This document shows positions 16,998-26,898 of a stretch of DNA of 64,000 bases, piece by piece. The DNA is from Maritalea myrionectae DSM 19524 (lineage in GTDB: Bacteria > Pseudomonadota > Alphaproteobacteria > Rhizobiales > Devosiaceae). How positions within the stretch are numbered: position 1 is the stretch's first letter; the number at the start of each line of letters is the position of its first letter. The translations under genes were made by a program, and so were the position numbers. The notes beneath the pieces were generated by a model. That model had not been told where the DNA came from. It saw only the letters and a list, made by a program, of their open reading frames with translations, and made no database searches. Location: positions 930,001 to 994,000 of the forward strand of contig NZ_AUHV01000003.1 of NCBI RefSeq assembly GCF_000423365.1, written 5' to 3'.

Positions 16998-18182
16998 TTA
17001 TTGAGGCAGCTGGGGCAATTCGTCCTCAGCTGCCAAATCAACACCCACCCCAAACGCATCTGCGCGCCCAATCGGGGCTTCCATCAATTGTTCTAGCCGC
17101 ACGGCGGGTGTGGATTGTGCTGATTTCACCACCAAGCCGCCGGCATCGGCCCGTGGCTTTTCGCCCAAGGGGCGCACAATACCTGCCACTTCCAACATCC
17201 GCACTTGACTCAAGCCCTGAAAAGGTGGCCGCTGCAATTGGGCCGCGTCGCTATTCGCCAACGGGTCTGCCACCGCGATGGTCACACTGCCGCCGCGATA
17301 GAAAGTCTTGATCGATTTATCGACAAAAAAGGCCAGCTTATCATTGCCGCGCGCTGTCAGGTGAATGCCATCACCCTTGCGCATTTGCGCATTTTGGCCA
17401 TTCAGGTCTGGGCCATAGGCCGTGTAATTGCCATCCTCATCCACAAACCGCTCATAAATATCGACAAATTCCACGCCAAACTCGAACGCCACCAACCGAT
17501 GGATGGACGAGATTTGGCTCATGGCCGAACTATAAGAATTTGATCGCATGGGCGGCAGGCCAACCCAAACAACCGGCTTGTTCGCGGCTTTCAATTGAGA
17601 CAAAAACTGCGCCAGCCGATCTCTATACGCGGCGCGCCATTCTTCCGTCAGCGGGTCGAACACCCCCTTGTCGGTGCGAATGACTTGTCGATCATTGGTC
17701 CCGATGGCCACCACGACCATGTCAAAGTCATCTTCGGCAAGCCGTTCTTCGATGGCCTCGTTCCAATCATAATAGTCGTCACGCACAAAACCCGACGACC
17801 CCACACCGGCACCCAAAATCTTGAGCTGCGGGTCTTCGGCGTAAAACCGATCCAAGCCTTTGGCCAGATCGATCGACAGGCCATCCCCGATCACCAACAG
17901 CCGTGTTGCATCCGGCGCTTTTTCAATGGTTTTAACCTTGGCGGGTGCCACCACACTGGGCGAACTGCGCTGTGGCGTGGTCCGTTGCGGTTGTGGTGCT
18001 GGTTTTTCTTTTTTGTTGCGGCCAAACAAAATATCAAAAAGCGTGCGTCGTTCGCCGCTATTGTTCTGCGCCACTTGAATACGTTCTTCGGCAAATGCCG
18101 GATGCGGTGCCATTGTTGCTGCCATGGGCAACGCCAAGGCCAACAAAACCACCATCCAAAGTGCGCGCATTCTATAGCTCAT
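16998..18182 (-). CDS. secreted SGNH/GDSL hydrolase (DUF459-like)
   Basis: A 394-residue exported protein. A signal peptide of about 31 residues ends at AFAEE and is followed by a basic, proline-rich linker. The SGNH fold carries the nucleophile region LLVIGDGLSIDLAKGL (the usual GDS appears as GDG-LS), the block VVAIGTND, and a C-terminal GIHLTARGN with the catalytic histidine. Family members deacetylate or deacylate cell-envelope glycans. The gene lies 17 bases after a lytic transglycosylase gene on the same strand, and galE is further upstream. This supports a role in cell-wall or surface-polysaccharide processing, which is inference. Confidence 0.8.
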   Translation of the reverse strand: MSYRMRALWMVVLLALALPMAATMAPHPAFAEERIQVAQNNSGERRTLFDILFGRNKKEKPAPQPQRTTPQRSSPSVVAPAKVKTIEKAPDATRLLVIGDGLSIDLAKGLDRFYAEDPQLKILGAGVGSSGFVRDDYYDWNEAIEERLAEDDFDMVVVAIGTNDRQVIRTDKGVFDPLTEEWRAAYRDRLAQFLSQLKAANKPVVWVGLPPMRSNSYSSAMSQISSIHRLVAFEFGVEFVDIYERFVDEDGNYTAYGPDLNGQNAQMRKGDGIHLTARGNDKLAFFVDKSIKTFYRGGSVTIAVADPLANSDAAQLQRPPFQGLSQVRMLEVAGIVRPLGEKPRADAGGLVVKSAQSTPAVRLEQLMEAPIGRADAFGVGVDLAAEDELPQLPQ

Positions 18183-18199
18183 AATTTTGATTTAGCACA

Positions 18200-19402
18200 T
18201 CATTGCGCCATCAGCACATCAAAAACCTGTTTGGTGGCAAAGCCATCCACCACCAGCCCGGCATCTGCCTGCCACGCCCGCAAAGCCTTCTGGCTGATCG
18301 GCCCAAGCCGACCATCCACTCCGCCGCGATAATAGCCCAATTGCTTCAGTTTTTCCTGTAGCGCCACCCGCTGTTGCCGGTTGAGGAATGTTGCATCGCG
18401 CGGCCAGTCATTGGCAAACGGCCCCACCCCCTTCAATCGATCAGTCAAATGCGCCACGGTAAGGGCATATGAGTCGGCAAAATTATAGCCTTTGAACGCC
18501 AAATAATTTCGGCCCATCAAAAATTTAGGTCCGTTTTTCCCGGCCGGCACATAAAGGAACACAGGCTGATCAAGATCGCCAAACTGGCGTCCAGCCACCC
18601 GCTGTACCCCGCGTTGCGCAAAGAACCCCACGGTGCGCAATTGGTCGCGGCCTGCCAAGCGATAATCAAAGCCGTTGGGCAGCTCAACCTCCATGCCCCA
18701 ATCCTCACCCGGCACATAGCCAAGCGAAAGCAACCATCGCGCTGAAGAGGCCAGCGCGTCCGCTAAAGAATTGTGCACATCGATCTTGCCGTCACCGTCA
18801 AAATCAACCGCCAGTTTGCTGTAGGCGGTAGGCATGATTTGCAAATGGCCCATGGCCCCGGCCCAGGACCCTTTTTGATCTACCGGCATTTTGCCCGCCT
18901 GCATCAATTTGAGCACCAACAACAATTCCTTTGCGTCGGCCTCAACCCGCCCGCGGCGTTGATGCACCAACGAAAACAGCGACCGCAACACAGGCTTAAA
19001 ATACACATCATGGCTCATGATGGTGCCGTAATTGGTTTCAATGCCCCAAATGGCCGCCAGCACATACGGGTCCACGCCATATTGTGCCGACACGCGGTCG
19101 AATATGGCTTTGTTGGCCCGGTACTTTTGCTGCCCCTGCTTGATCTTCGCCGCACTCACCCGCTTATCAATATAATCCCAGATCGGGCGTTCGAATTCCG
19201 GCTGGCTGGCCTGCGCGGCTTTAATTTTGGGGTCCGGTGTCAGCCCTTTTGTGACACGGCGATAAAAATCGCGCGACACACCTTCGGCCACAGCGCGACG
19301 TTCAAAACTTTGTATAAAATCGGAAAAACTTTGCTGCGGTGCCGCAAAGCCAAGCTGCGGCACCAGCAAAAAACTTAAAACCATCAATGCGCGTAAAAAC
19401 AT
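18200..19402 (-). CDS. lytic murein transglycosylase, MltB family
   Basis: Cleaves the glycan strand of peptidoglycan to leave a 1,6-anhydro end; periplasmic. The 400-residue protein begins with a signal peptide (about 20 residues, ending GFAAP). The catalytic glutamate is in WGIETNYGT at about residue 120, followed by the family block MGHLQIMPTAY. A peptidoglycan-binding domain (LKQLGYYRGGVDGRLGPIS) forms the C-terminal 60 residues. The ATG follows AGGGGATATTC. It is placed between galE and the SGNH-hydrolase gene with short gaps, so the three may be one transcript. There is no lipobox cysteine, so it is the soluble rather than the lipoprotein form. Confidence 0.9.
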   Translation of the reverse strand: MFLRALMVLSFLLVPQLGFAAPQQSFSDFIQSFERRAVAEGVSRDFYRRVTKGLTPDPKIKAAQASQPEFERPIWDYIDKRVSAAKIKQGQQKYRANKAIFDRVSAQYGVDPYVLAAIWGIETNYGTIMSHDVYFKPVLRSLFSLVHQRRGRVEADAKELLLVLKLMQAGKMPVDQKGSWAGAMGHLQIMPTAYSKLAVDFDGDGKIDVHNSLADALASSARWLLSLGYVPGEDWGMEVELPNGFDYRLAGRDQLRTVGFFAQRGVQRVAGRQFGDLDQPVFLYVPAGKNGPKFLMGRNYLAFKGYNFADSYALTVAHLTDRLKGVGPFANDWPRDATFLNRQQRVALQEKLKQLGYYRGGVDGRLGPISQKALRAWQADAGLVVDGFATKQVFDVLMAQ

Positions 19403-19442
19403 GAATATCCCCTGTTTACCCGCACCAATGATGCTCTTTTAT

Positions 19443-20444
19443 TTAGGCGATTTCCGGGCGGTCATTGCGGGTCAAAAGATATTTTTCCCACGCATAGGCA
19501 TTGTTCACAATGCCATTCAAATCATCATATTGTGGGGTCCACCCTAGCATTGAACGCACCCGATCTGCCCCGGCCACAACCGCTGCCGGATCGCCGGCAC
19601 GTCGCTCGGTCTCTTGCGCGGTGAAATCAACGCCAGTGACTTTTTTCACGGTATCCACCACCTCACGCACGCTATAGCCACGGCCATAACCACAGTTGAG
19701 CGTGGTCGAAAGGCCGCCATCGCGCAAGTAATTCAACAATAAGCCATGCGCCGCCACCAGATCACTCACATGAATATAGTCACGCAACGCGGTGCCATCG
19801 GGCGTGTCATAATCGGTGCCGAAAATTTGCATTTCATCGCGTTGGCCGAGCGCGGCCTGGCAGGCCACCTTGATCAAATGCGTCGCGCGCGGGGTGGATT
19901 GGCCCAACCGTCCTTTCGGATCGGCCCCCGCCACATTGAAATAGCGCAACACGCCGAAGCGCAGCGGATGCGCCGAAGCAACATCTTGCAACATCATTTC
20001 ACTCATCAGCTTGGATCGGCCATAAGGAGACATCGGGTTCAGCTGCGCATCTTCAAACACCGGCTCGTTGCCGGTCATGCCATAAACAGCCGCTGTTGAT
20101 GAGAAGATGAAATGTTCAACGCCCCCCCGCACAGCTGCATCAATCAGATTACGCGTGGTCGCGGTGTTGTTTTGATAATATTTCAGCGGATTTTCCACCG
20201 ATTCGGGCACCACAATTGATCCGGCAAAGTGCAGAATCGATTTGATATTGTGGGTTTTGATCAACTCTTCCACTAATTCCGTGTCGCCCGCATGGCCTTC
20301 AACGAACATGGCGCGGTCGTCAATGGCCCATTGAAAACCTGTGATCAGATTGTCCAATACCACCACTTTTTCGCCTTCATCCACCAAATGAAGCACCATG
20401 TGGCCGCCGATATAACCGGCACCACCCGTGACCAAAACGCTCAT
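19443..20444 (-). CDS. galE: UDP-glucose 4-epimerase
   Basis: Interconverts UDP-glucose and UDP-galactose through a bound NAD; cytoplasmic. The 333-residue extended SDR enzyme has the NAD loop GGAGYIGG at 7-14, the SSTAAVYG serine block, and the catalytic YGRSK. NCGYGRGYSVREV near residue 250 is typical of GalE. The start has AGGGG about 8 bases upstream. It lies divergent to galU with a 111-base shared promoter region. The pair supplies UDP-glucose and UDP-galactose for lipopolysaccharide or exopolysaccharide. Confidence 0.95.
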   Translation of the reverse strand: MSVLVTGGAGYIGGHMVLHLVDEGEKVVVLDNLITGFQWAIDDRAMFVEGHAGDTELVEELIKTHNIKSILHFAGSIVVPESVENPLKYYQNNTATTRNLIDAAVRGGVEHFIFSSTAAVYGMTGNEPVFEDAQLNPMSPYGRSKLMSEMMLQDVASAHPLRFGVLRYFNVAGADPKGRLGQSTPRATHLIKVACQAALGQRDEMQIFGTDYDTPDGTALRDYIHVSDLVAAHGLLLNYLRDGGLSTTLNCGYGRGYSVREVVDTVKKVTGVDFTAQETERRAGDPAAVVAGADRVRSMLGWTPQYDDLNGIVNNAYAWEKYLLTRNDRPEIA

Positions 20445-20473
20445 TTTTTGCCCCTTAACTGAATTCTAATCTG

Positions 20474-20491
20474 TTGCCATCTAACTGGCAA
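20474..20491. promoter_or_regulatory. inverted repeat in the galE/galU divergent promoter
   Basis: TTGCCA and TGGCAA form six-base arms around TCTAAC, 30 bases before galE and 65 before galU. It could be a shared operator; no candidate regulator gene is adjacent. A short repeat of this kind can also occur by chance. Confidence 0.25.
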
Positions 20492-20555
20492 AGGGTTGCG
20501 AATAGCTTTAGACGCACCTATTTTTGCGTGTAAATAAAGACGATAGGGGATAAAA

Positions 20556-21458
20556 TTGGCAAAAAAAGTACGTACCGCAGTGTTTCCTGTTGCTGGCTTG
20601 GGCACACGTTTTCTGCCCGCCACCAAAGCCATGCCGAAAGAAATGTTGCCGGTGGTGGATAAGCCATTGATCCAATATGCCGTCGACGAGGCACGCGAAG
20701 CCGGGATCGAGCATTTCGTGTTTGTCACAGGCCGCAATAAGGGAGTGATTGAAGACCATTTCGACAAGCAGGTCGAATTGGAGATCACCCTGCACCAGCG
20801 CAAAAAACACGACATGTTGAAAATGCTGGACGAAGGCTTGCCAAAGCCCGGACAAACCAGCTTCACCCGACAGCAAGAGCCGCTCGGCCTTGGCCATGCG
20901 GTGTGGTGCGCACGCGATATTGTGGGCAATGAGCCCTTCGCCTTGCTGCTGCCAGATATGTTGATGCGGGCGGAACCGGGTGTCCTCAGCCAAATGATGA
21001 ACAGCTATAATGAGAATGGCGGCAACGTCATCGCTGTGGAAGAAATCGACCCCGAAGAAGTCAGCTCATATGGCATTGTGGGGCGCGGCGACGGGCCGGA
21101 TGAAGGTTTTGACATCACGCAAATGGTGGAAAAACCCGCGAAGGAAGATGCGCCATCTAACCTGATCATCTCTGGCCGCTATATCCTGCAACCCGAAATC
21201 TTTGACCTGATCGCCAATCAATCCAAAGGTGCAGGCGGTGAAATTCAAATCACTGACGCCATGGGCACTTTGATGGAAAAGCAAAAATTCACCGGCGTAA
21301 AATATAAAGGCCAAAGCTTTGACTGTGGGTCAAAGATCGGCTTTCTCACCGCCAATGTGGTGTTTGCTTTGGACCGGCCGGACATTGCCGAAGGTTTTCA
21401 ACGCGAATTACAGGCCATCGACTACGAAGGCCTCAAAGGTCTGATCAAGGACGCGTAA
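20556..21458 (+). CDS. galU: UTP-glucose-1-phosphate uridylyltransferase
   Basis: Makes UDP-glucose from glucose-1-phosphate and UTP. The 300-residue nucleotidyltransferase has the nucleotide loop [19 protein letters not shown] at about 14-32, then [12 protein letters not shown]. The later blocks [13 protein letters not shown] and GGEIQITDA are all typical. The start codon is TTG, preceded by AGGGGA with a five-base gap; the N-terminus [11 protein letters not shown] matches the family, so the TTG is probably real. The coding end overlaps the end of the convergent outer-membrane protein gene by 14 bases. Confidence 0.95.
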   Translation: MAKKVRTAVFPVAGLGTRFLPATKAMPKEMLPVVDKPLIQYAVDEAREAGIEHFVFVTGRNKGVIEDHFDKQVELEITLHQRKKHDMLKMLDEGLPKPGQTSFTRQQEPLGLGHAVWCARDIVGNEPFALLLPDMLMRAEPGVLSQMMNSYNENGGNVIAVEEIDPEEVSSYGIVGRGDGPDEGFDITQMVEKPAKEDAPSNLIISGRYILQPEIFDLIANQSKGAGGEIQITDAMGTLMEKQKFTGVKYKGQSFDCGSKIGFLTANVVFALDRPDIAEGFQRELQAIDYEGLKGLIKDA

Positions 21459-22686
21459 ACCGAAGACCCGCCTCGATGGCGTTGGTCCGGCTGCCGCCAT
21501 CAACGCTATCTTCGCTCACTTCATAGCTGTAACCAGCATAAGCAGTTGCATAACTATTGATCAAATAGGTCGCTTCCAAGCCAATTCCAAATTGGCCCGC
21601 CGTGCGGTCGCTGCCTTGATAATGCTCGCGTCCGAACTCAGTCGACAGGCTATAGCCAACCCGATCATTGATCTGCTGGCTAAATCCAATTGACAAATTG
21701 TCTGTAATTTTTGTCGGCTCGCCAGGAATGGTCGCCGGGCTAAGCGCGGTTCCTGCATTTACTTCAAGCGACGCGCTGTTGCCCAGTTGATAGGTGATAG
21801 CCGCGCCATAAGAGGTGGTCAAAACATTGTCTAAACTGGCGTCATCATAAGTGCGACGCAATTGTCCCACCGAAATTTCACCGCTCAACCGGTCCTTAAA
21901 GGCCGCGGAAACACCAAGGCGATTGTCAAAGGTCCACCCGTCACGCTTGGCGGAAAGCACGGCCGAGGCTTGGTCGTAAATTGAACGGCTGACCTCACCA
22001 TCGTAAAAGACACTCACTATTGGGGTGATCTCGCGGCTTGCCCGTCCGCCAGCAGAAAACGCCCAACTGTTCTGATCTGAGTTGTCGACCAAGCTGTCAT
22101 CATCCAGCTTGGTTGGTCCCGTTTGCGAACGCGCAATCCCGACCCGACCTTCCAGCCCCGTTTTGTTGAATTGATGGGCCAGCGTTGCCCGCGCGCCAAA
22201 ATCTTGGCTCAACGGCGCTTCGGCCACATCGTCAGGCAAGTCGTCGTTGTTAAGCCGCGGCAAATCAAGACTGTACGACACAGCAGCATCAAAACTGGTT
22301 TGTCGGCTCAATTGATACTCAACAGCACCATCCAAATTAACGCCACGCACCCCGCCATTCTCTGCTTGATATTTGTCGATGGTCGCCGATGCACTGCCCG
22401 ATAAGGTCCAGTCTTCATCTGCGCGCGTGGCACTGATCGAAGGGATCGCTTCAAAAAAGTTCTGGCCTTCGCCATCTTTCATCTCATAACCACCGCGCAG
22501 GCTCAAACTGGTCGAAAGATCGAAGGGATAAAGCAAGTCCTGGGCTGAAGCCGGCGCCGCCGAATAAAACACAAAAGTGCCCACCATGCAGCAGCCGACA
22601 ACCAACGCTGAGGGCGTGCCTTTCATGGCACCGTAAAGAGGCAGTTTAATGCTTGGGGACGGCAGCATGTGGCAGATCAACTTCAC
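21445..22686 (-). CDS. outer-membrane beta-barrel protein
   Basis: About 413 residues with a secretion signal ending at PASAQD. The mature part is made of alternating amphipathic strands (for example [42 protein letters not shown]) and ends with RFTRP, close to the aromatic C-terminus of barrel proteins. Blocks rich in S/T/D/N separate the strands, which fits a large porin-like barrel of the BBP2 type. The start is uncertain: GTG at 22686, ATG at 22668 or ATG at 22626 (just before the hydrophobic core) are possible, and none has a strong ribosome-binding site. Function is unknown; a link with surface polysaccharide is suggested only by neighbouring galU. Confidence 0.72.
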   Translation of the reverse strand: MKLICHMLPSPSIKLPLYGAMKGTPSALVVGCCMVGTFVFYSAAPASAQDLLYPFDLSTSLSLRGGYEMKDGEGQNFFEAIPSISATRADEDWTLSGSASATIDKYQAENGGVRGVNLDGAVEYQLSRQTSFDAAVSYSLDLPRLNNDDLPDDVAEAPLSQDFGARATLAHQFNKTGLEGRVGIARSQTGPTKLDDDSLVDNSDQNSWAFSAGGRASREITPIVSVFYDGEVSRSIYDQASAVLSAKRDGWTFDNRLGVSAAFKDRLSGEISVGQLRRTYDDASLDNVLTTSYGAAITYQLGNSASLEVNAGTALSPATIPGEPTKITDNLSIGFSQQINDRVGYSLSTEFGREHYQGSDRTAGQFGIGLEATYLINSYATAYAGYSYEVSEDSVDGGSRTNAIEAGLRFTRP

Positions 22687-22925
22687 TCAAGGTTCGGAAA
22701 AATAACTGCATCAATCATGACGTTTTATGGTTAATGAAGCGTTGAAGAGAACCAACTATTCACCCCAAAAATTGACCGCAAGTACTTCACTTTTAAGCAC
22801 AATTTTCATCACGTAAATTTTACGTCCATATATCTCGTCATTAACAGCTGATTAGCCTTAACGGGTTAGACTGGCACCAGATTGACCTAGCGCCCGTTCG
22901 GGGTTGCAGTAAGGAGTAGGGTCGC

Positions 22926-23693
22926 ATGGATTTAGCCACAATACTTGGCATGATTGCCGGTGCCGCGTTTATTGGACTGGCCATTTTTATGGGGGGCTCG
23001 TTTGGACAATTTGTCGATCCACCCTCCATTTTGATCGTTTTGGGCGGTGGTCTCGCCGCAACTCTTATTCGCTTTCCGATTGCGGGTGTCATCAGTGCAT
23101 TTGCAACCGGGGGCAAAGTCGCCTTCACCCACAAGAAAGTCGATCCGCGTGAACTGATCGAGAAAATTGCCGAAATGGGCGATATTGTTCGGCGGTCTGG
23201 CCCACTGGGGCTGGAAAATGTTGAGGTGGATGAGCCCAATTTGCGCAAAGGCGCACAATATATTGCCGATGGCTACGACGCTGTTTTCATCCGCGAGGCG
23301 ATGGAGCTTGAGCGCGATCATTACATTAGTCGCCTGTCAGAAGGCCAACGCGTTTTTAAAAGCCTGGGCGATGCGGCCCCCGCCTTTGGCATGATCGGCA
23401 CGTTGGTCGGTCTTGTTCAAATGTTGGCAAACATGGAAGACCCATCAGCCATAGGCCCAGCCATGGCGGTCGCGTTGTTGACCACAATGTATGGCGCAGT
23501 GTTGGCCAACTTGGTGTGCTTGCCCGTCTCCGACAAACTCCTGTCCAAATTGGAAATGGAAGAGATCAACCAAACCTTGATCATCGATGGCATCATGTCG
23601 ATTCGCGATGGCAAAAGCCCCGCCCTAATCACACAAATGTTGACCGCCTATCTGCCTGAAACGCAGCGCGATCATCTTGAAGATGCCGCCTAA
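22926..23693 (+). CDS. motA: flagellar motor stator protein, MotA/PomA type
   Basis: Membrane subunit of the stator that turns ion flow into flagellar rotation. It has 255 residues, the length of PomA (about 253) rather than of the longer proton-type MotA (about 290). The N-terminal [12 protein letters not shown] and [15 protein letters not shown] segments, and the block [38 protein letters not shown], follow PomA almost word for word. Four membrane segments are visible, with a large cytoplasmic loop between the second and third. The ATG follows AAGGAG. motB begins 29 bases later. No other flagellar gene is in the window, so the pair stands apart from the main flagellar cluster. Confidence 0.92.
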   Translation: [255 protein letters not shown]

Positions 23694-23722
23694 GGCGCAA
23701 TATCGAGTATTAGGACAATAGA

Positions 23723-24580
23723 ATGGCCAGAAGCAAAAAAGCAGCAGCCGGAGGCGAAGTACCAGAGTGGTTGGTCACATTTGCGGACCTTATGTCTATT
23801 CTGGTGTGTTTCTTTGTTTTGATTATTTCATTCTCCATTCAGGATGAATTGAAATTGCAGGTTGTTGCTGGCTCACTGAAAGACGCATTCGGCGTGATCA
23901 AAGTTGAGCAACGCGCTGGCATCATTGAGCGCGATGGCAATCCACAACGCGACTATGTGAAAACGCTGACCTTGGACGACGAAGTCACACAGACTGAGTT
24001 CCAAAACGAAAAGCATGACGATCGCTCAAAGCAGGGCCCAGAAGCCAACACCCATGATATTGAACGTTCTGAAGTGGAAAAACCACGGCAGTTCGCGTTG
24101 GCCACAACCACCCTGCGCCAGGCGTGGCAGGAATTGCCTGAGATCACCTTTGTTGCAGACAATTTGTTGATTGAAGAAACCGAAGAAGGTTTGCACATCC
24201 AAATTGTGGACCAAGAAGGCCGCGCCATGTTCCCTGAAGGCTCAAAATATCCATACGAGGTCACCCGTAAAGCCATCGAAGTGATGACACCAATTCTGAA
24301 AAGCCTACCCAACCAAATCAAGGTCACGGGCCATGTGGCATCAGGCGGTGTTTATCAAACCCAAACCTATGGCAAATGGGATTTGTCGACCGATCGCGCC
24401 AATATTGTGCGGCGGGTGATGGAAGAGTTTGGCATGCCGTCCGAACGGTTCCACGCTGTTGTCGGCAAAGGTGAAAGCAAACCGCTCTTTCCGAACGATC
24501 CCTATCTTTCTGCCAATCAGCGAATCTCGATCCTGCTGATGAAGGAAGAGCCGCCGGTACCGATCGAGCTACGCCCCTAA
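23723..24580 (+). CDS. motB: flagellar motor stator protein, MotB/PomB type, with unusual OmpA motif
   Basis: Partner of the upstream MotA/PomA-like protein. The single membrane helix (about 18-37) carries the ion-binding aspartate D22 in TFADLMSILVCFFVL, followed by AGSLKDAFGV, both close to PomB. The C-terminal half (about 170-280) is an OmpA-like peptidoglycan-binding domain with WDLSTDRA and LPNQIKVTGH. The usual GHTD motif reads GHVA, so the aspartate that contacts diaminopimelate in OmpA is absent, while the arginine in TDRA is kept. The 285-residue length is normal. The gene overlaps the convergent LysR gene by 12 bases. Sodium coupling is suggested by similarity to PomB only. Confidence 0.88.
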   Translation: MARSKKAAAGGEVPEWLVTFADLMSILVCFFVLIISFSIQDELKLQVVAGSLKDAFGVIKVEQRAGIIERDGNPQRDYVKTLTLDDEVTQTEFQNEKHDDRSKQGPEANTHDIERSEVEKPRQFALATTTLRQAWQELPEITFVADNLLIEETEEGLHIQIVDQEGRAMFPEGSKYPYEVTRKAIEVMTPILKSLPNQIKVTGHVASGGVYQTQTYGKWDLSTDRANIVRRVMEEFGMPSERFHAVVGKGESKPLFPNDPYLSANQRISILLMKEEPPVPIELRP

Positions 24581-25507
24581 ATCATTGAGATAAGCGACGA
24601 CTGCCGCCCGGTGCGTATCGGTTGCTTCTTCCAAAAACCGCAAAAACGCGTCCGTTTTCGCCGACTCGCTGCGCCGCTGATGATAAAGGGCCACGCGCCG
24701 TCCTCGATTTTCTTTGAGCTCCGGCAAAATGTGCACCAGCGCGCCGCTGCGCAAATGCGTGATCGCGTAATCAGCTGGCAGGTTGGCAATGCCCACACCC
24801 TGCAGCGCGCATTCATTCAGGGTCTTATAGCTATTGGTGCGAAAAACAGCCTGGCTTTCCACCTGCACGGTTTTATTTCCCAACATCATTTGCCACTTGT
24901 CCAATTTGCGCGGCCAGTCAAAATAGATCAGCCGATGTCGCGCCAAATCCTCAAACTGTCGCGGGGTGCCCGCTGCAGCCAAATAGTCCGGCGACGCCAC
25001 CAAAAAATTTACATGCGGCACCAATTCTTGCGCCATAAATGGAGAATCCTGGCCGGGCGAAAGGGTGCGCACCGCTACATCAATATTGTGGCTGACCAAA
25101 TCCAAATAGCGTCGATCCGTGTCGAAATCGATCATTAAGTCCGGATATTTCTTGCAAAAGGCGGGCAACTGCGCGCTTAAAAACCGCTCACTAAAGGCAA
25201 CAGGCATAGTGACGTGCAACGTGCCCCGCACTTCGTCGCCAGTGCGCAAGCGGTCTTCGGTAACATCAATTTCCTGCAGAACGCGGCGCACCATGCGCAA
25301 ATAATTTTGCCCCTCATCCGTCAGCACCATATGCCGCGTTGTCCGCCGAAACAAAACAGCCCCCAGCCGCGCTTCCAACTGGCCGATGGTTTTGCTCACC
25401 GAGGAGGCCGGCAAATTCATCACAATGGCTGCTTTGGCGAAGTTGCCTTCCTGCGCCACCGCGGAAAACACCCGCATTTGATGCAATTGATCTGTTCTTC
25501 TCGTCAT
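24569..25507 (-). CDS. LysR family transcriptional regulator
   Basis: A 312-residue regulator. The N-terminal winged helix (about 5-65) contains FSAVAQEGNFAKAA and SSVSKTIGQLEARLGAVLF, followed by the linker helix and a periplasmic-binding-like effector domain (about 90-300). I start at the ATG at 25507, since MTRRTDQLHQM fits the usual LysR N-terminus; the open frame continues 34 codons upstream. It faces an MFS exporter gene across 113 bases, which is the classic arrangement in which the regulator controls its divergent neighbour. A candidate ATTC-N11-GAAT site lies between them. The effector is unknown. Confidence 0.9.
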   Translation of the reverse strand: MTRRTDQLHQMRVFSAVAQEGNFAKAAIVMNLPASSVSKTIGQLEARLGAVLFRRTTRHMVLTDEGQNYLRMVRRVLQEIDVTEDRLRTGDEVRGTLHVTMPVAFSERFLSAQLPAFCKKYPDLMIDFDTDRRYLDLVSHNIDVAVRTLSPGQDSPFMAQELVPHVNFLVASPDYLAAAGTPRQFEDLARHRLIYFDWPRKLDKWQMMLGNKTVQVESQAVFRTNSYKTLNECALQGVGIANLPADYAITHLRSGALVHILPELKENRGRRVALYHQRRSESAKTDAFLRFLEEATDTHRAAVVAYLNDLGA

Positions 25508-25535
25508 CGCAATCCGCCGCCAACCAACTTCATTC

Positions 25536-25554
25536 ATTCCATAACAGAACGAAT
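25536..25554. promoter_or_regulatory. candidate LysR-type operator
   Basis: ATTC (25536-25539) and GAAT (25551-25554) form a dyad with an 11-base centre, the geometry of LysR (T-N11-A) sites. It lies between the divergent LysR and MFS genes, 29 bases before the regulator start and 67 before the transporter. Confidence 0.45.
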
Positions 25555-25620
25555 ATAGTGCAATGTGGCGCAATTGTCTGGCATTTAAATCATGAATAGA
25601 CCGCGACAAAGGAGATTTTT

Positions 25621-26898
25621 ATGTCACCCGCGTCGCAAATATCAAAAAGTCCGCCCACCTCAGCACTGTCAAATACCAGCCCTCAATTTGCCACGCCCCA
25701 AATGGTGTTGCTTGTGGTTGGCACACTGATCACGTCACTGGCCCAAGGCTTCATGCTGGTGGGCGTGCCTTGGCTCATTGTGCAGATGCCCGGCGGCACA
25801 CCTTTGCTGGGCGCCGCCTCTTTTCTCATCAATATTTTGATTTTCTTTTCCGGCCCGCTGCTCGGCGCATGGATGGATCGGCACAACCGCAAAACAAGTT
25901 TCGTCGGCATTCGGGTCGTTGCCGCGCTTGGGTTGGTCATATCCGCAGCCCTCAGCCACCATGAGTTGACCCTGCCCTGGGCCTTCATATGCACGCTGAC
26001 GCTCGTCAATTTTGTGGTGACATTTGATCAAAGCGCCCGAGTGGCCTATGCCCAAAGCTTGCTTGATCGCAGCAAATTCCGCACCATCAACACAATTTTT
26101 GAACTCCAAAACCAAGCAGGCAATCTGGTGGTGGGGGCCAGCATGGCCATGATCATCACCCACCTTTCGCCACAGATCATCATGTGGGGCCTGATGAGCT
26201 TGTTTTTCACCTCAGGCATCTTGCTGGCGCTGCTCCCCGGTTCACCACCAGTTGATCGGGACACACACCAACCGCTGCTCACCGCCCTGCGGGACGCCGC
26301 GCAATATCTTAAAACCCGTCCGCGTTTGGCTGTGTTGAGTGTGGTTAGCTTTGCTCCCTATATATGCGTGCAAACCGGAAACTTTCTCGTTCCCGTTCTT
26401 TTGGCACACACCTTGAACGGCACAGTGGAGGATTTTGCCCTGTTTGAAATCAGCTTTGCCCTTGGGGCGATCGGCGTTGCCCTTTCCGCCCGGGTCACAG
26501 CACGTTTCAGCCCCTTCGCTTTGATGTTGACGTCAATGAGTGCATTTACGCTGTGGTATCTCAGCCAAATTATCTGGCCGAGCATGTTGACTATTATTTG
26601 GTTTGCCTTTGTGGCGGGGTGGGGCAATTCCACCGTGCGCATCGCCCGCAACTCATGGCTGATGGATGAAGTCCCCGTCCAATATATGGCGCGCGTTCTC
26701 GCATTTCTCCAAACCACAATGATCGCCATGAAGATTGTGGCGCTCGGGCTGGCCACATGGTTTGCCACCAGCCTCAGCCCCTGGCATGCCCTCGCCATCA
26801 TCGGCGTGGGCCAAGTCGTGGCACTTGGGGTGATGGTGATTGTCGCCTATCTCAAATATCAGCGTCGTCACACCGCTGCAAAGGCGACAATGATTTAG
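25621..26898 (+). CDS. MFS transporter
   Basis: A 425-residue major-facilitator protein with about twelve membrane segments. The loop motif GAWMDRHNRKTSFVG between the second and third helices matches the conserved G-x-x-x-D-R-x-x-R-[KR] pattern. A central polar break lies near residues 205-225 (PPVDRDTHQP). The ATG has AAAGGAGA seven bases upstream. Being divergent from a LysR gene suggests inducible export of a drug or metabolite. The stop codon touches the stop of the convergent nfeD gene with no intervening base. Confidence 0.87.
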   Translation: MSPASQISKSPPTSALSNTSPQFATPQMVLLVVGTLITSLAQGFMLVGVPWLIVQMPGGTPLLGAASFLINILIFFSGPLLGAWMDRHNRKTSFVGIRVVAALGLVISAALSHHELTLPWAFICTLTLVNFVVTFDQSARVAYAQSLLDRSKFRTINTIFELQNQAGNLVVGASMAMIITHLSPQIIMWGLMSLFFTSGILLALLPGSPPVDRDTHQPLLTALRDAAQYLKTRPRLAVLSVVSFAPYICVQTGNFLVPVLLAHTLNGTVEDFALFEISFALGAIGVALSARVTARFSPFALMLTSMSAFTLWYLSQIIWPSMLTIIWFAFVAGWGNSTVRIARNSWLMDEVPVQYMARVLAFLQTTMIAMKIVALGLATWFATSLSPWHALAIIGVGQVVALGVMVIVAYLKYQRRHTAAKATMI

